From Spirochaetota bacterium (GTDB lineage Bacteria; Spirochaetota; Brevinematia; Brevinematales; Brevinemataceae): a stretch of DNA of 64,000 nt. The DNA lies in assembly GCA_030154445.1 (NCBI GenBank), contig JAGUQW010000006.1, positions 110,401 through 174,400 on the forward strand, given 5' to 3'. Within the stretch, counting starts at the first letter, position 1. Each line of letters starts with the position of its first letter. Both the position numbers and the translations under genes were made by a program. Below the pieces are notes generated by a model, which was not told where the DNA came from, ran no database searches, and saw nothing but the letters and a program-made list of their open reading frames with translations. Shown here piece after piece: positions 16,480-25,276 of the stretch.

Positions 16480-17853
16480 TTATTTTCTAAATAATTTTAC
16501 AATAGGATTTGACAACAAATCATCTATCATTGCTTTTTTAGCAATTTTTCTTAAGAAATCACCGTAGCTTGGATACGCTTGAGTAACTGTTGCAAATTTT
16601 CTAAAAGGTGTTTTGGATGCGTAGAGCCATTGTAAAAGATTTGCTATTTCTCCAGCTTTGGAACACAAGACTGTTGCTCCGACGATTAATCCTTTGTGAG
16701 TAATTATTTTGATATAAAATTGTTCTTCTAAAGAAATAACAGCTCTTTCACTATCCGCTTGAAATGATTCATATATTTTGATATTATCACCAAATTGTTC
16801 TCTAGCTTCTTTTTCTAACAAACCGACTTTTGCATATTCAGGATCTGTAAATACTACATAAGGAATAAACTCTGTTTTTGGATATTTTGCAGGTAAAAAA
16901 GGAAGTATTAAATTTCTAATAAATAATTCTCCTTGTTTACCTGCTACATGTGAAAAACGAAAAGGTCCTACACAATCACCTAAGGCATATATATGAGCTT
17001 GAGAAGTACGAAGATAATCATCAACAATAATCCCAAATTTGGTGTATGCAACACCGATTTTTTCTAAATTGAGTTCTCTAATATTAGGAACTCGCCCTGA
17101 GGCGATAAATATTTTTTCTGTAGAAATAGTTTGTTTTTGATTGTTTACTAGAAAATGTACAGTAGATTCTATATTGTTAGAAATGATTTCTTCAATAGTG
17201 ACATCAGTAATAAGATCAATATTATATTTTTTGAGAGTTTCTTTGATAGAAGTACGAATAAATTCTTCAGCGATAGCTAAGATATCCGTAGCTTTTTCCA
17301 AAATAGAAACCTTGACGCCAAGACGAGCTAGAGGAATAGCCAATTCCATAGTAATAACACCTGCACCAACAAATACAATAGATTTCGGTAAGGAGTTTTG
17401 TTTGAAAAAATTATCATTACTAAGCATATTAGATTCATTGAGTCCTTTAATCTCAGGAATAAAAGGACTAGTACCTGTGGTGATAACAATTTTCTTTCCT
17501 GTGAATAATTGATCATTTACTTTGATATGATGTGAATCTTGAAATTGAGCTTCACCCAAAACAACATCAATACCATAGGATTCTAGTAATTCAGGAGTTT
17601 CATGAGTATATATTTTATCAGAGATATCTCTAACTTTTTGAAAAATATCATCTTTATTTGTTAAATTATCCTTACTATACTGGATAAAAGCTTTTGACGG
17701 AACACATCCACTCCAAGTACATTCTCCACCTATCTTGCGGCGTTCGATAAGTAATATTTTTTTGTTTAATTTAATAGCACCAATTGCACAAGTTAATCCA
17801 CCTGCACCACCACCAATAACAATGATATCATATTTTTTCACTTCTATTGGCAT
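16480..17853 (-). CDS. pyridine nucleotide-disulfide oxidoreductase (mercuric reductase / dihydrolipoyl dehydrogenase-like)
   Basis: A 457-residue FAD flavoprotein. It has the N-terminal GGGAGGLTCA dinucleotide fold (about 14-23), the redox-active disulfide GGECTWSGCVPSK (Cys45, Cys50), a central VGAGVITMELA NAD(P) fold and the YALGDCVG FAD motif. The C-terminal dimer region reads TVTQAYPSYGDFLRK, where lipoamide dehydrogenases have a catalytic HxxxxE pair, so that His/Glu dyad is missing. The C-terminal vicinal cysteines of true mercuric reductase are absent too. The physiological acceptor is therefore unknown. It lies 10 bp after the CDP-alcohol transferase gene. Confidence 0.85.
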   Translation of the reverse strand: MPIEVKKYDIIVIGGGAGGLTCAIGAIKLNKKILLIERRKIGGECTWSGCVPSKAFIQYSKDNLTNKDDIFQKVRDISDKIYTHETPELLESYGIDVVLGEAQFQDSHHIKVNDQLFTGKKIVITTGTSPFIPEIKGLNESNMLSNDNFFKQNSLPKSIVFVGAGVITMELAIPLARLGVKVSILEKATDILAIAEEFIRTSIKETLKKYNIDLITDVTIEEIISNNIESTVHFLVNNQKQTISTEKIFIASGRVPNIRELNLEKIGVAYTKFGIIVDDYLRTSQAHIYALGDCVGPFRFSHVAGKQGELFIRNLILPFLPAKYPKTEFIPYVVFTDPEYAKVGLLEKEAREQFGDNIKIYESFQADSERAVISLEEQFYIKIITHKGLIVGATVLCSKAGEIANLLQWLYASKTPFRKFATVTQAYPSYGDFLRKIAKKAMIDDLLSNPIVKLFRK

Positions 17854-17863
17854 ATAATAATCC

Positions 17864-18448
17864 TTAATCTAAGTATTTTATTGTTAATATAAAGCGTTGA
17901 ACGCCTGTTGCAAAAATTAATAATGATCCGATTGTCCCAATAATTATAATCCACTGAGGAAAAACAATTAATAAAAGAAATAAAATAAACGCTTCTGTTC
18001 TTTCCATAAGACCAGGGGCATAGAAAAATGATTTGTAGCTTTCTTTTTGAATAATAATACCTACAACTAAAAAAACAGATATACAAATAACGATAGATGC
18101 TAATAAGAGCATCATCACAGGCATTCCGTTTGGATAAGTAAAACCTAGTGCGAGAACAATAGAAACTTCGACAAGTCTATCAAAAGTAATATCCATTAAT
18201 GTTCCCAAAGAAGATCCACCACCCTGTGCTCGTGCCAATAGCCCGTCTAAAATATCACAATATCCTGATAATAATAGTAATATTATAGCTAAGGTATTAT
18301 TATTATTGAGAATAGCAAAAGCCACTCCTAATCCTAAACACAATCCTAAGATAGTAATTTGATTAGCGGTAACACCTATACTTGTTAATAATTTTACTTT
18401 ATTTTTTAAAATATTTTTAATATGATGTTGTAAATGGCTATCTATCAT
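17864..18448 (-). CDS. CDP-alcohol phosphatidyltransferase family enzyme
   Basis: A 194-residue inner-membrane enzyme with about six spans. It carries the complete catalytic signature D65xxDGxxARx8Gx3Dx3D (residues 65-90: CDILDGLLAR, then GTLMDITFD). The family swaps CMP on a CDP-linked alcohol or CDP-diacylglycerol for an alcohol such as glycerol-phosphate, inositol-phosphate or choline. It is the first gene of the six-gene operon, with GAGGAG before the ATG and a good promoter upstream. The specific alcohol cannot be read from the sequence. It does not look like the usual pgsA or pssA context. Confidence 0.87.
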   Translation of the reverse strand: MIDSHLQHHIKNILKNKVKLLTSIGVTANQITILGLCLGLGVAFAILNNNNTLAIILLLLSGYCDILDGLLARAQGGGSSLGTLMDITFDRLVEVSIVLALGFTYPNGMPVMMLLLASIVICISVFLVVGIIIQKESYKSFFYAPGLMERTEAFILFLLLIVFPQWIIIIGTIGSLLIFATGVQRFILTIKYLD

Positions 18449-18506
18449 ATAACTCTCCTCAAAAAATATATGAAAATATTAAAAGATAAAATTTATCATA
18501 TAATCT

Positions 18507-18535
18507 ATAATAAACGATATTTAAAATAAATTCAA
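18507..18535 (-). promoter_or_regulatory. sigma-70 promoter of the six-gene operon
   Basis: On the minus strand TTGAAT (18535-18530), 17-bp spacer, TATTAT (18512-18507), about 60 bp before the CDP-alcohol transferase start. Confidence 0.65.
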
Positions 18536-18670
18536 TAGTATTATCTTTTTATATAACTCTTGTTTTAGTAAAATATGTATCAAAGAAGAATCAAGAGTAA
18601 AAATATATACTGTGTTTAGAATGTTTTAAATTGTTTCTAATTTAAGATAAGAATAAAAAATTGTATATTA

Positions 18671-18701
18671 AAAAAAAACCTAGCGTAAGCTAGGTTTTTT
18701 T
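18671..18701. terminator. terminator downstream of tRNA-Tyr
   Basis: AAAAAACCTAGC / GCTAGGTTTTTT stem with a GTAA loop. It ends the leftward tRNA-Tyr transcript; there is no rightward gene before it. Confidence 0.85.
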
Positions 18702-18785
18702 AGTATCAGTATTATTAAACAAAAAAGATATTAATATTTAAAAAAAATGAACCCACAGCATTACTGCCATGGATTCTGGGAAAAT

Positions 18786-18867
18786 TGCAGGGAGAAGGAT
18801 TCGAACCTTCGAAGGCGAAGCCGGCAGATTTACAGTCTGCTCCCTTTGGCCGCTCGGGCACCCCTGC
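18786..18867 (-). tRNA. tRNA-Tyr (anticodon GTA)
   Basis: A class II tRNA of 82 nt with a long variable arm, as expected for bacterial tRNA-Tyr. The acceptor pairs GCAGGGG with TCCCTGC, with discriminator A. The anticodon stem is GCAGA/TCTGC with the loop CTGTAAA (anticodon GTA), and the T-arm is GGTTCGAATCC. The 3' CCA is not encoded. A perfect consensus promoter precedes it. Confidence 0.96.
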
Positions 18868-18879
18868 TTATTGAAATAT

Positions 18880-18908
18880 ATTATATCATTTTTAATACAA
18901 GTTGTCAA
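18880..18908 (-). promoter_or_regulatory. perfect consensus promoter of tRNA-Tyr
   Basis: On the minus strand TTGACA (18908-18903), 17-bp spacer, TATAAT (18885-18880), about 13 bp before the mature tRNA 5' end. Confidence 0.82.
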
Positions 18909-19010
18909 TCCTTTTTAATTTATTTTGTTAAAACATTTGTTTTAATTTAATTTAATTAGTAACTATAAAAATAGTTGAAATTATAATTAAAACTTTAAAT
19001 GGAGGATGAT

Positions 19011-20486
19011 ATGTTTGTGGACAAAAGATCTTCGGGGATTTTATGTCCTATTTTTTCCTTATCTAATATGGAAGGTATTGGAACTATGGGTAAAGGTGCT
19101 TATGATTTTGTTGATTTGCTTGTAGAAACAAAACAAACTTACTGGCAAGTATTACCAATAGGAATTACTTCTTATGGAAACTCCCCTTATCAAAGCTTTT
19201 CTTCTTTTGCTGGAAATCCTTTTTTTATTGATTTAGAATTATTAAAACAAGAATCTTTGTTAGATCAAGAAGATATTGATATTGATTGGGGAGATCCACA
19301 ATATATTAATTATAACAATATCGAAAATTGTAAATATAAGATATTAAAAAAAGCGTTTCGAAATTCTTTATTTACAAAAGAACAGGAAGAAGAAGCCTAT
19401 ATACAATTTCCATGGTTACAAGATTTTGGTATTTTTATGTCTTTGAAAGCAACTTATCAAGGTCAATCAAGAAGAGATTGGGATAATAATTCAATAAAAT
19501 CAATGCTATTAGAAGATTCCAGTGAGTATCTTAATGAAGAAGGAAGATTTCATGTTTTTTTACAAATAAAATTTTATCAACAATGGTTTGACTTAAAAAA
19601 ATATGCTAATGCTCATAATATATTAATTATTGGGGATTTACCTATTTTTGTATCCGGTGATTCTGTTGATATTTGGGTGAATCCGGAATATTTTCTTTTA
19701 GATGATCAAGGACATGAGATATCAGTAGCAGGTGTTCCACCAGATTATTTTAGTGAAACGGGTCAATTATGGGGTAATCCTCTCTATGATTGGGAAACAA
19801 TTAAAAAGGATGATTTCAGTTGGTGGATTACTAGAATAGTCAGATCATTAGAATTATTTGATGTTTTAAGAATTGACCATTTTAGAGCTTTTGAATCTTA
19901 CTGGGCGATTCCTCAAGGTGAAAAAACCGCTATTAATGGAGAATGGATCAAAGCACCAGGGAAAGAATTGTTTGATTTATTAAAAGAACAGATGGGTGAA
20001 TTACCTATTATTGCAGAAGATTTAGGTATTATAACACCAGCTGTAGAAGAGTTGATGAGTCATACAAATTTTCCAGGTATGAGTGTTTTACACTTTGCTT
20101 TTGATGACCATAGTGATAATCCCTACAAACCTGAAAACATCACAGAGAACAAAGTAGTTTACACAGGGACTCATGATAACAATACTACACTAGGTTGGTC
20201 TTTGGATATAAACAATCAAAATGACGTACAAAATGTATCAAAACGATTTACATATGATGCTATATCCTCAGATACTTTTGTGAAAAATTTTATAGAGATG
20301 GCGTGGAGTACAAAAGCTAATACGGCTATTGTTCCTATACAAGATTTATTATTATTGGGAGAGGAAGCTCGTATTAATACTCCTTCTACAATCGGTAATA
20401 ATTGGAACTGGAGAATGAAAACATTACCTGATAGCTCTACTAAAAAATGGTTACATGATATTACTATAAAATATAATAGAATTTAA
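19011..20486 (+). CDS. malQ: 4-alpha-glucanotransferase (amylomaltase)
   Basis: A 491-residue GH77 enzyme. It transfers alpha-1,4-glucan chains between maltodextrins in the cytosol, allowing use of maltose or glycogen-derived oligosaccharides. Visible motifs are the N-terminal SPYQSFSSFAGNP, GDLPIFVSGDSVDIW, the nucleophile region RIDHFRAFE, the general-acid region IIAEDLG, and YTGTHDNNTTLGW with the third catalytic Asp. An ATG at 18999 is in frame, but GGAGG at 19001-19005 lies just before the ATG at 19011, so that start is preferred. Length is normal for bacterial MalQ. No other glycogen gene is next to it. Confidence 0.95.
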   Translation: MFVDKRSSGILCPIFSLSNMEGIGTMGKGAYDFVDLLVETKQTYWQVLPIGITSYGNSPYQSFSSFAGNPFFIDLELLKQESLLDQEDIDIDWGDPQYINYNNIENCKYKILKKAFRNSLFTKEQEEEAYIQFPWLQDFGIFMSLKATYQGQSRRDWDNNSIKSMLLEDSSEYLNEEGRFHVFLQIKFYQQWFDLKKYANAHNILIIGDLPIFVSGDSVDIWVNPEYFLLDDQGHEISVAGVPPDYFSETGQLWGNPLYDWETIKKDDFSWWITRIVRSLELFDVLRIDHFRAFESYWAIPQGEKTAINGEWIKAPGKELFDLLKEQMGELPIIAEDLGIITPAVEELMSHTNFPGMSVLHFAFDDHSDNPYKPENITENKVVYTGTHDNNTTLGWSLDINNQNDVQNVSKRFTYDAISSDTFVKNFIEMAWSTKANTAIVPIQDLLLLGEEARINTPSTIGNNWNWRMKTLPDSSTKKWLHDITIKYNRI

Positions 20487-20510
20487 TACAATATATCGTA
20501 TTAAAAATGA

Positions 20511-20539
20511 TTGTTTTTATATAAAATTTATGATAGAAT
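20511..20539 (+). promoter_or_regulatory. sigma-70-type promoter for the PIN/TRAM-ispF-lepB genes
   Basis: TTGTTT (20511-20516), 17-bp spacer, TAGAAT (20534-20539), followed by a TA-dinucleotide run and GGAGG before the start at 20579. Confidence 0.45.
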
Positions 20540-20578
20540 ATAAACACATATATATATATATTTTATAAGGAGGATGTT

Positions 20579-21559
20579 ATGAACAAAATTTGGCATAGAC
20601 ATCGCTTTGCAATGTTTGTTTTTATATTAGCTGGTACTGTTGATTATATTTATGGTATTCAGAGTCCTTGGGTTATCGTGGCTTCATTAATTACTATTTT
20701 TTCTACATTATTAATGGAGCATATTTTTTACGAAAAAAGAGGCGTTTATATTTTTGCCCAAATAGGATTCATAACAGGATTTTTCTCAGGGCAGCTTGCT
20801 TGGCGTTTCATTCAAATGGTTTATCCTCATGAATTACCTATAAACTTGGAACCGTATTTGATAGCTTGTTTTGGGTATTTAGGGTATTATATGCCATTGA
20901 TGTCTGTACAACAGCCTGGAGGGATTCTTCAAGGTCCTTATAACGAAAGCTCAGCAACACAATCACCGTTAGATATTAAGTTGTTAGATACTAGTGTTAT
21001 TATTGATGGTAGAATTAATGATATTGTTGCTACTGGATTTATCTATGGAACATTAGTAGTCCCTAAATTTGTTTTGAACGAAATACAAGCACTTGCAGAT
21101 TCTCAAGATTCTATTAAGCGTAGTAGAGCTAGAAGGGGCTTAGATGTACTGAATCAATTACGAGAACAAAAAAATATTATATTAAAAGTGATTTCACGCG
21201 ATTATCCTGATATAAAGGGAGTAGATTCAAAATTAATCATACTAGCAAAAGAAAAATCTTATGCTATTTTTACTAATGATTATAATCTAAACAAAGTAGC
21301 TAATATTGAAGGAGTTACTGTGTTAAATCTTAATGATTTAATTACTGCTTTGATACCAGTTCTGTTACCTGGTGAAGAATTTGAATTAGATGTACTTCGT
21401 GAAGGTAAAGAAAACAATCAAGGGGTAGGGTACTTAGCTGATGGTACTATGGTTGTTGTTGCCAATGGTGGTAATTTAGTGGGACGAAAAATCACAGCTC
21501 GTGTGACTAGTACTTTACAAACTTCTGCTGGAAGAATTATTTTTACCGATTCGATTTAA
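20579..21559 (+). CDS. PIN/TRAM domain membrane protein (YacL-like)
   Basis: A 326-residue protein with about three to four N-terminal membrane spans (to about residue 115), a PIN nuclease domain starting at KLLDTSVIIDGRI (about 136-148) and a C-terminal TRAM domain (about 265-326). The acidic PIN residues are present (DTSVIIDG, NEIQAL, TNDYNL), which suggests ribonuclease activity at the membrane. It resembles the Bacillus YacL family. GGAGG lies 5 bp before the ATG. Its stop codon overlaps the ATG of ispF by 1 bp; in Bacillus YacL is likewise beside isoprenoid genes. Confidence 0.88.
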   Translation: MNKIWHRHRFAMFVFILAGTVDYIYGIQSPWVIVASLITIFSTLLMEHIFYEKRGVYIFAQIGFITGFFSGQLAWRFIQMVYPHELPINLEPYLIACFGYLGYYMPLMSVQQPGGILQGPYNESSATQSPLDIKLLDTSVIIDGRINDIVATGFIYGTLVVPKFVLNEIQALADSQDSIKRSRARRGLDVLNQLREQKNIILKVISRDYPDIKGVDSKLIILAKEKSYAIFTNDYNLNKVANIEGVTVLNLNDLITALIPVLLPGEEFELDVLREGKENNQGVGYLADGTMVVVANGGNLVGRKITARVTSTLQTSAGRIIFTDSI

Positions 21560-22029
21560 TGTACAGAGTTGCTTTAGGGTATGATCTTCATCGTTTAAAG
21601 AGAGCCGAAAAATCATCTGTAATATGTGGTGGGATAAAAATCCCTTGTGAATTCATAATAGATGGGGCACATTCTGATGGAGATGTGGTTTTTCACGCAT
21701 TAACAGATGCGTTGTTTAGCGTTATTGGTAAAGATATAGGGGTTGAATTTCCTAATACTGAACCTGAAAATCTTAATCGATCTAGTAATGAATTTTTGTA
21801 CTATGCTTTTCAAAGTATAATAGATAGTTATCGTATTGTTAATATAGATATTGTTGTTATTTGTGATAAACCCAAAATATCTTCATATGCTTTAGCAATT
21901 AGACAAAATATAGCGAAATATGTACAAATGGATATAGAAAATATAACTATCCGTGGAAAAACAACAGAACAAACAAATTTATTAACAATACAAGCTTATG
22001 CTAATGTTTTGTTTCAAAAAATAAAATAA
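21559..22029 (+). CDS. ispF: 2-C-methyl-D-erythritol 2,4-cyclodiphosphate synthase
   Basis: A 156-residue enzyme of the MEP isoprenoid pathway. It cyclises 4-diphosphocytidyl-methylerythritol 2-phosphate and releases CMP. Metal ligands are visible in GYDLHRL (Asp9, His11) and DGAHSDGDVVFHALTDAL (about 36-53). IGVEFP and TIRGKTTEQ are further family marks. It starts inside the stop of the PIN/TRAM gene, so translational coupling is likely. lepB follows 26 bp downstream. Shows that this organism uses the MEP pathway. Confidence 0.94.
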   Translation: MYRVALGYDLHRLKRAEKSSVICGGIKIPCEFIIDGAHSDGDVVFHALTDALFSVIGKDIGVEFPNTEPENLNRSSNEFLYYAFQSIIDSYRIVNIDIVVICDKPKISSYALAIRQNIAKYVQMDIENITIRGKTTEQTNLLTIQAYANVLFQKIK

Positions 22030-22055
22030 AATAAAATAAATTTAAGTGAGAAGAT

Positions 22056-23060
22056 ATGTTTAATAAAAAACCTCAGAAAAAAAATAAAAAACCAGAAACA
22101 TTTTTAGATCAAGTTAAATTATTTTTTTCTACTTATCTATTGGCTTTAGTTATAAGAACTTTTCTTATAGAGGCATCTCAAATACCTTCTCAGTCCATGG
22201 TTCCTAGCTTATTAGTTGGGGATACTCTTATGGTAGAAAAAATAAGTTTAGGTACTTATATTCCTGTTTTAAATAAAAAAATACCTAGTTTTTCACAAGC
22301 TAATGTAAATAATATGGTAGTTTTTGTTTCTCCTGAATGGAAAAGTCCAGGATTTTTTGATGAGCTTATTACCTTTTTGTCCTTATCTATTATTAATAAA
22401 GATAATACTTTTCAAAATCCTAAAATTTTGGTAAAGAGACTAGTTGCTGGTCCTGGTGATGTTTTAGCGATGACTAACAAACAATTATACTTCAATGAAC
22501 AGCTACTTAGTGGATCTGAATTCACTACTCAAAATCAAATTGTTTACAGTAGTGGTAAGCGTCAAGGTCGTATGAATTATAATCTCTTTGAAGAAAAAAC
22601 AAAGTCTTTTGATAGAATAGTACAACATGTTTCGAATTCTTTTGATTCAGAAAATAACTCTATGGAATTTTATGAAGATAATAATTTTGAATTATTACTA
22701 AGATCTCTTTTAGTACAAGGATTTCCACCTATTATTATACCTCAAAAAAATAAAGAAATAATTATTAATAATCTAAATAATTATGAAAAATATCTCTTAA
22801 GAATGCTGATTCAAAGAGAATCAGGTGTTGCTACTATTTTACAAGATGGTAAATTATCTCAGCATACCAAAGAGCTAACAGCATGGATTCCTAAAGATGA
22901 TTATTATTTTATGATGGGTGATAATAGAGATTTTAGTGAAGATAGTCGTTATTTTGGTTATGTTCCAAAACAGCGTATTTATGGACGAGTATTATTTAGA
23001 TATTGGCCTTTACCTCGCTTTACTATAGATGTGAATCTAAAAGAAAAGTATATCAAGTAG
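22056..23060 (+). CDS. lepB: signal peptidase I
   Basis: A 334-residue membrane-anchored serine protease that removes signal peptides on the outer face of the inner membrane. An N-terminal span (about 22-40) precedes the Ser box ASQIPSQSMVPSLLVGD (nucleophile Ser near 47). The Lys box is KILVKRLVAGPGD (Lys near 127), and the C-terminal box is GDNRDFSEDSRYFGYVP. A segment of about 100 residues with no family motif lies between the Lys box and the last box, so the protein is longer than short Gram-positive types. It is the last gene before a terminator. Confidence 0.93.
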   Translation: MFNKKPQKKNKKPETFLDQVKLFFSTYLLALVIRTFLIEASQIPSQSMVPSLLVGDTLMVEKISLGTYIPVLNKKIPSFSQANVNNMVVFVSPEWKSPGFFDELITFLSLSIINKDNTFQNPKILVKRLVAGPGDVLAMTNKQLYFNEQLLSGSEFTTQNQIVYSSGKRQGRMNYNLFEEKTKSFDRIVQHVSNSFDSENNSMEFYEDNNFELLLRSLLVQGFPPIIIPQKNKEIIINNLNNYEKYLLRMLIQRESGVATILQDGKLSQHTKELTAWIPKDDYYFMMGDNRDFSEDSRYFGYVPKQRIYGRVLFRYWPLPRFTIDVNLKEKYIK

Positions 23061-23240
23061 TAATATAAAATTAATTTTTATAATTTTTAAAAAATATACC
23101 ACTCCTATTATAATAGAATTGAAACTCTATAGAGCAATATTTGATTTAGTATATATATATATATTTATCATAGTTATATCCAAAGACAGGATAATAATAT
23201 TTCAGTTTAACAAAAAAGGTAGATAAGTAAAAATATATTC

Positions 23241-23273
23241 AAAAAGCCACCTAATATTATTAGGTGGCTTTTT
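23241..23273. terminator. bidirectional intrinsic terminator
   Basis: AAAAAGCCACCTA / TAGGTGGCTTTTT stem with a 7-base loop, between lepB and the convergent topoisomerase gene. Confidence 0.88.
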
Positions 23274-23289
23274 ATTTGTTATTAAAGAA

Positions 23290-25251
23290 TTATCCAATAT
23301 CATCAATATTAGTAACGAAATCTGCATTAGAAAGAATAAATTCTTTTTTTTCTATAGGATTTCCACTTTCACTCATCAAAAGTTCAATTTTAGCTTTGGT
23401 AAGAAGTTCATCTTGAATTTGTACTCTGCGAAGCTTTCTTACACTAGGATCCATTGTTGTATCCCAAAGTTGATCTGCATCCATTTCTCCAAGACCTTTG
23501 TAGCGTTGGATATCATATTTTTTATTTGCAAAACGATCACTTTTGACATATTCATCTTTTTCTCCATCTGAAAAGGCATAAACAAAGTCTTTACCAGCAG
23601 ATATTTTATAAAGAGGAGGTTGTGCAATGTAGAGATAGCCTTCTTGAATTAATGCCGGTATAAAACGATAAAAGAATGTTAACAAAAGAATTTGAATATG
23701 TGAACCGTCTACATCAGCATCCGTCATAATAATAACCTTATGATATCTTAATTTTTCTAAATACTCATCACTTTGTCTTAAGACAGGATTGACCCCTAAT
23801 GCTGCAAAGATCATACGAATAATTTCATTTTTTAGGGCATCTTGTTTTTTTGCAACATTGAGAATTTTACCACGAACTGGTAAAATTGCTTGAATTTCAC
23901 GATTTCTCCCTTGTTTGGCAGAACCACCAGCAGAATCTCCCTCAACAATAAAAAGTTCTTTTTTTGCAGGATCTTTACTAGTACAATCAGCAAGTTTTCC
24001 AGCCAACATTGTTAGTGCTTCTTTTCTTTTTAGTTTTCCAGATCTAGAATTCTCTAAAGTGCGTTGAGCAGATTCAATAGCTTCCATTTCACGAACAGTT
24101 TTTTCCAAAATTAAGGTTGTAATATCTTTATTTTTTTCAAAAAAGTTTGCTAAAGCATTTTCAGTTAATGATCTAATAGTAGCATTTGTTTTTGTTGGTT
24201 CGGTAAGTTTGTCTTTTGTCTGCCCTTTGAATTCTGCATTAGGAATACGGGTATTAATGATACAAGTTAATCCGATTGACAAACTTCTTTTAGTAATTAA
24301 TGTTCCTTTTTTATCCATTTTGAGACGTTCTGCAAATGATTTCATTAGTTTTTCGTAAGCAGCCCAAAAACCATCAACATGAAGTCCATGACTTTTGGTA
24401 TGAATAGTATTTACATAGCTTAATAATAAGGGGTCATCATTGGATGTTCTATATTGAAAAACGATGTCCATGATAACACCTTGATGCTCACCAGTGATTC
24501 TAATAGGGTCTTCAAATAATACAGGAATATCTTTGTTTATGTCATCTTTTAAAAATTCTAAAGCACCAAATTCATAAAAAAATTCATGTCTAGATATTTC
24601 TTCAACAGCATCTTCTGTTCTATGTAGTTGATTTTCAAAAATAACTCTCAAACCAGGATTTAGAAAAGCACTTTGTTTTAATCGAGCAATAAGTATGTCT
24701 GGATTATAATGATCAACATCATGAAAAATCGTAGAATCTAATCTAAATCGAATAGTAGTCCCTTGTTTAGTAGTTTGACCTACTTCATGAAGATCAACGG
24801 TTTTTACACCTTTTTCATAACGAATTCTATAGATTTTTTTATTTTTATAAACATCTACTTCCATAAATTCAGAAAGAGCATTTACAACAGAGAGTCCGAC
24901 TCCATGTAATCCACCAGAAACTTGATAAGAATCGCTATCAAATTTACCACCAGCATGCAATTTGGTCATTACGAGTTCAATAGCGAGAATCCCTTCACCA
25001 ACATGCATGTCTATAGGAATACCTCTACCATCATCGCTGACTTCTAAAATACTTTCAGGGTATAATGTTACAGTAATATTTTGAGCATGATCAGCAAGGT
25101 GTTCATCAACAGAGTTGTCTATAATTTCATATGCACAATGGTGATAGCCTTCAATACTACGATCTCCAATATACATATCTGGACGCATTCTGACATTGTC
25201 AGGGAAATCTAGTGCAATAATTGAAGCTGCGGAATATGTGTTTTGACTCAT
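23290..25251 (-). CDS. gyrB: DNA gyrase subunit B-type topoisomerase
   Basis: A 653-residue type IIA topoisomerase B subunit: GHKL ATPase (VSDDGRGIP, GGLHGVGLSVVNALS), transducer with KGQTKDKL, and TOPRIM (EGDSAGGSAKQGRNR, DADVDGSHI). PPLYKI and RYKGLGEMDADQLW fit GyrB better than E. coli-type ParE, but the transducer loop reads TKSHGLH where most have EGGTH. It may be a second B subunit (ParE-like), since spirochaetes often have both. Its partner A subunit is not next to it. The HAD gene lies 25 bp upstream in the same direction. RBS AAGAGG. Confidence 0.82.
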   Translation of the reverse strand: MSQNTYSAASIIALDFPDNVRMRPDMYIGDRSIEGYHHCAYEIIDNSVDEHLADHAQNITVTLYPESILEVSDDGRGIPIDMHVGEGILAIELVMTKLHAGGKFDSDSYQVSGGLHGVGLSVVNALSEFMEVDVYKNKKIYRIRYEKGVKTVDLHEVGQTTKQGTTIRFRLDSTIFHDVDHYNPDILIARLKQSAFLNPGLRVIFENQLHRTEDAVEEISRHEFFYEFGALEFLKDDINKDIPVLFEDPIRITGEHQGVIMDIVFQYRTSNDDPLLLSYVNTIHTKSHGLHVDGFWAAYEKLMKSFAERLKMDKKGTLITKRSLSIGLTCIINTRIPNAEFKGQTKDKLTEPTKTNATIRSLTENALANFFEKNKDITTLILEKTVREMEAIESAQRTLENSRSGKLKRKEALTMLAGKLADCTSKDPAKKELFIVEGDSAGGSAKQGRNREIQAILPVRGKILNVAKKQDALKNEIIRMIFAALGVNPVLRQSDEYLEKLRYHKVIIMTDADVDGSHIQILLLTFFYRFIPALIQEGYLYIAQPPLYKISAGKDFVYAFSDGEKDEYVKSDRFANKKYDIQRYKGLGEMDADQLWDTTMDPSVRKLRRVQIQDELLTKAKIELLMSESGNPIEKKEFILSNADFVTNIDDIG

Positions 25252-25276
25252 ATTATATCCTCTTTATGTATAATTT

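Larger units (their letters stand above)
18449..18785. other. intergenic region without a protein gene
   Basis: Contains the leftward operon promoter (18507-18535) and a terminator (18671-18701) for tRNA-Tyr. I see no other gene in it; the rest is AT-rich. Confidence 0.6.

Noticed and set aside
16480..17853. Calling the flavoprotein mercuric reductase
   Set aside because: The C-terminal vicinal cysteines and other MerA marks are absent and no mer genes are nearby.
18747..18950. Open frame of 67 codons on the plus strand
   Set aside because: It runs across the tRNA-Tyr gene on the opposite strand and has no RBS.
20549..20561. TA-dinucleotide run before the PIN/TRAM gene as a phase-variation switch
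   Set aside because: Short, in a 5' leader between promoter and RBS, and similar AT runs occur throughout this AT-rich sequence.
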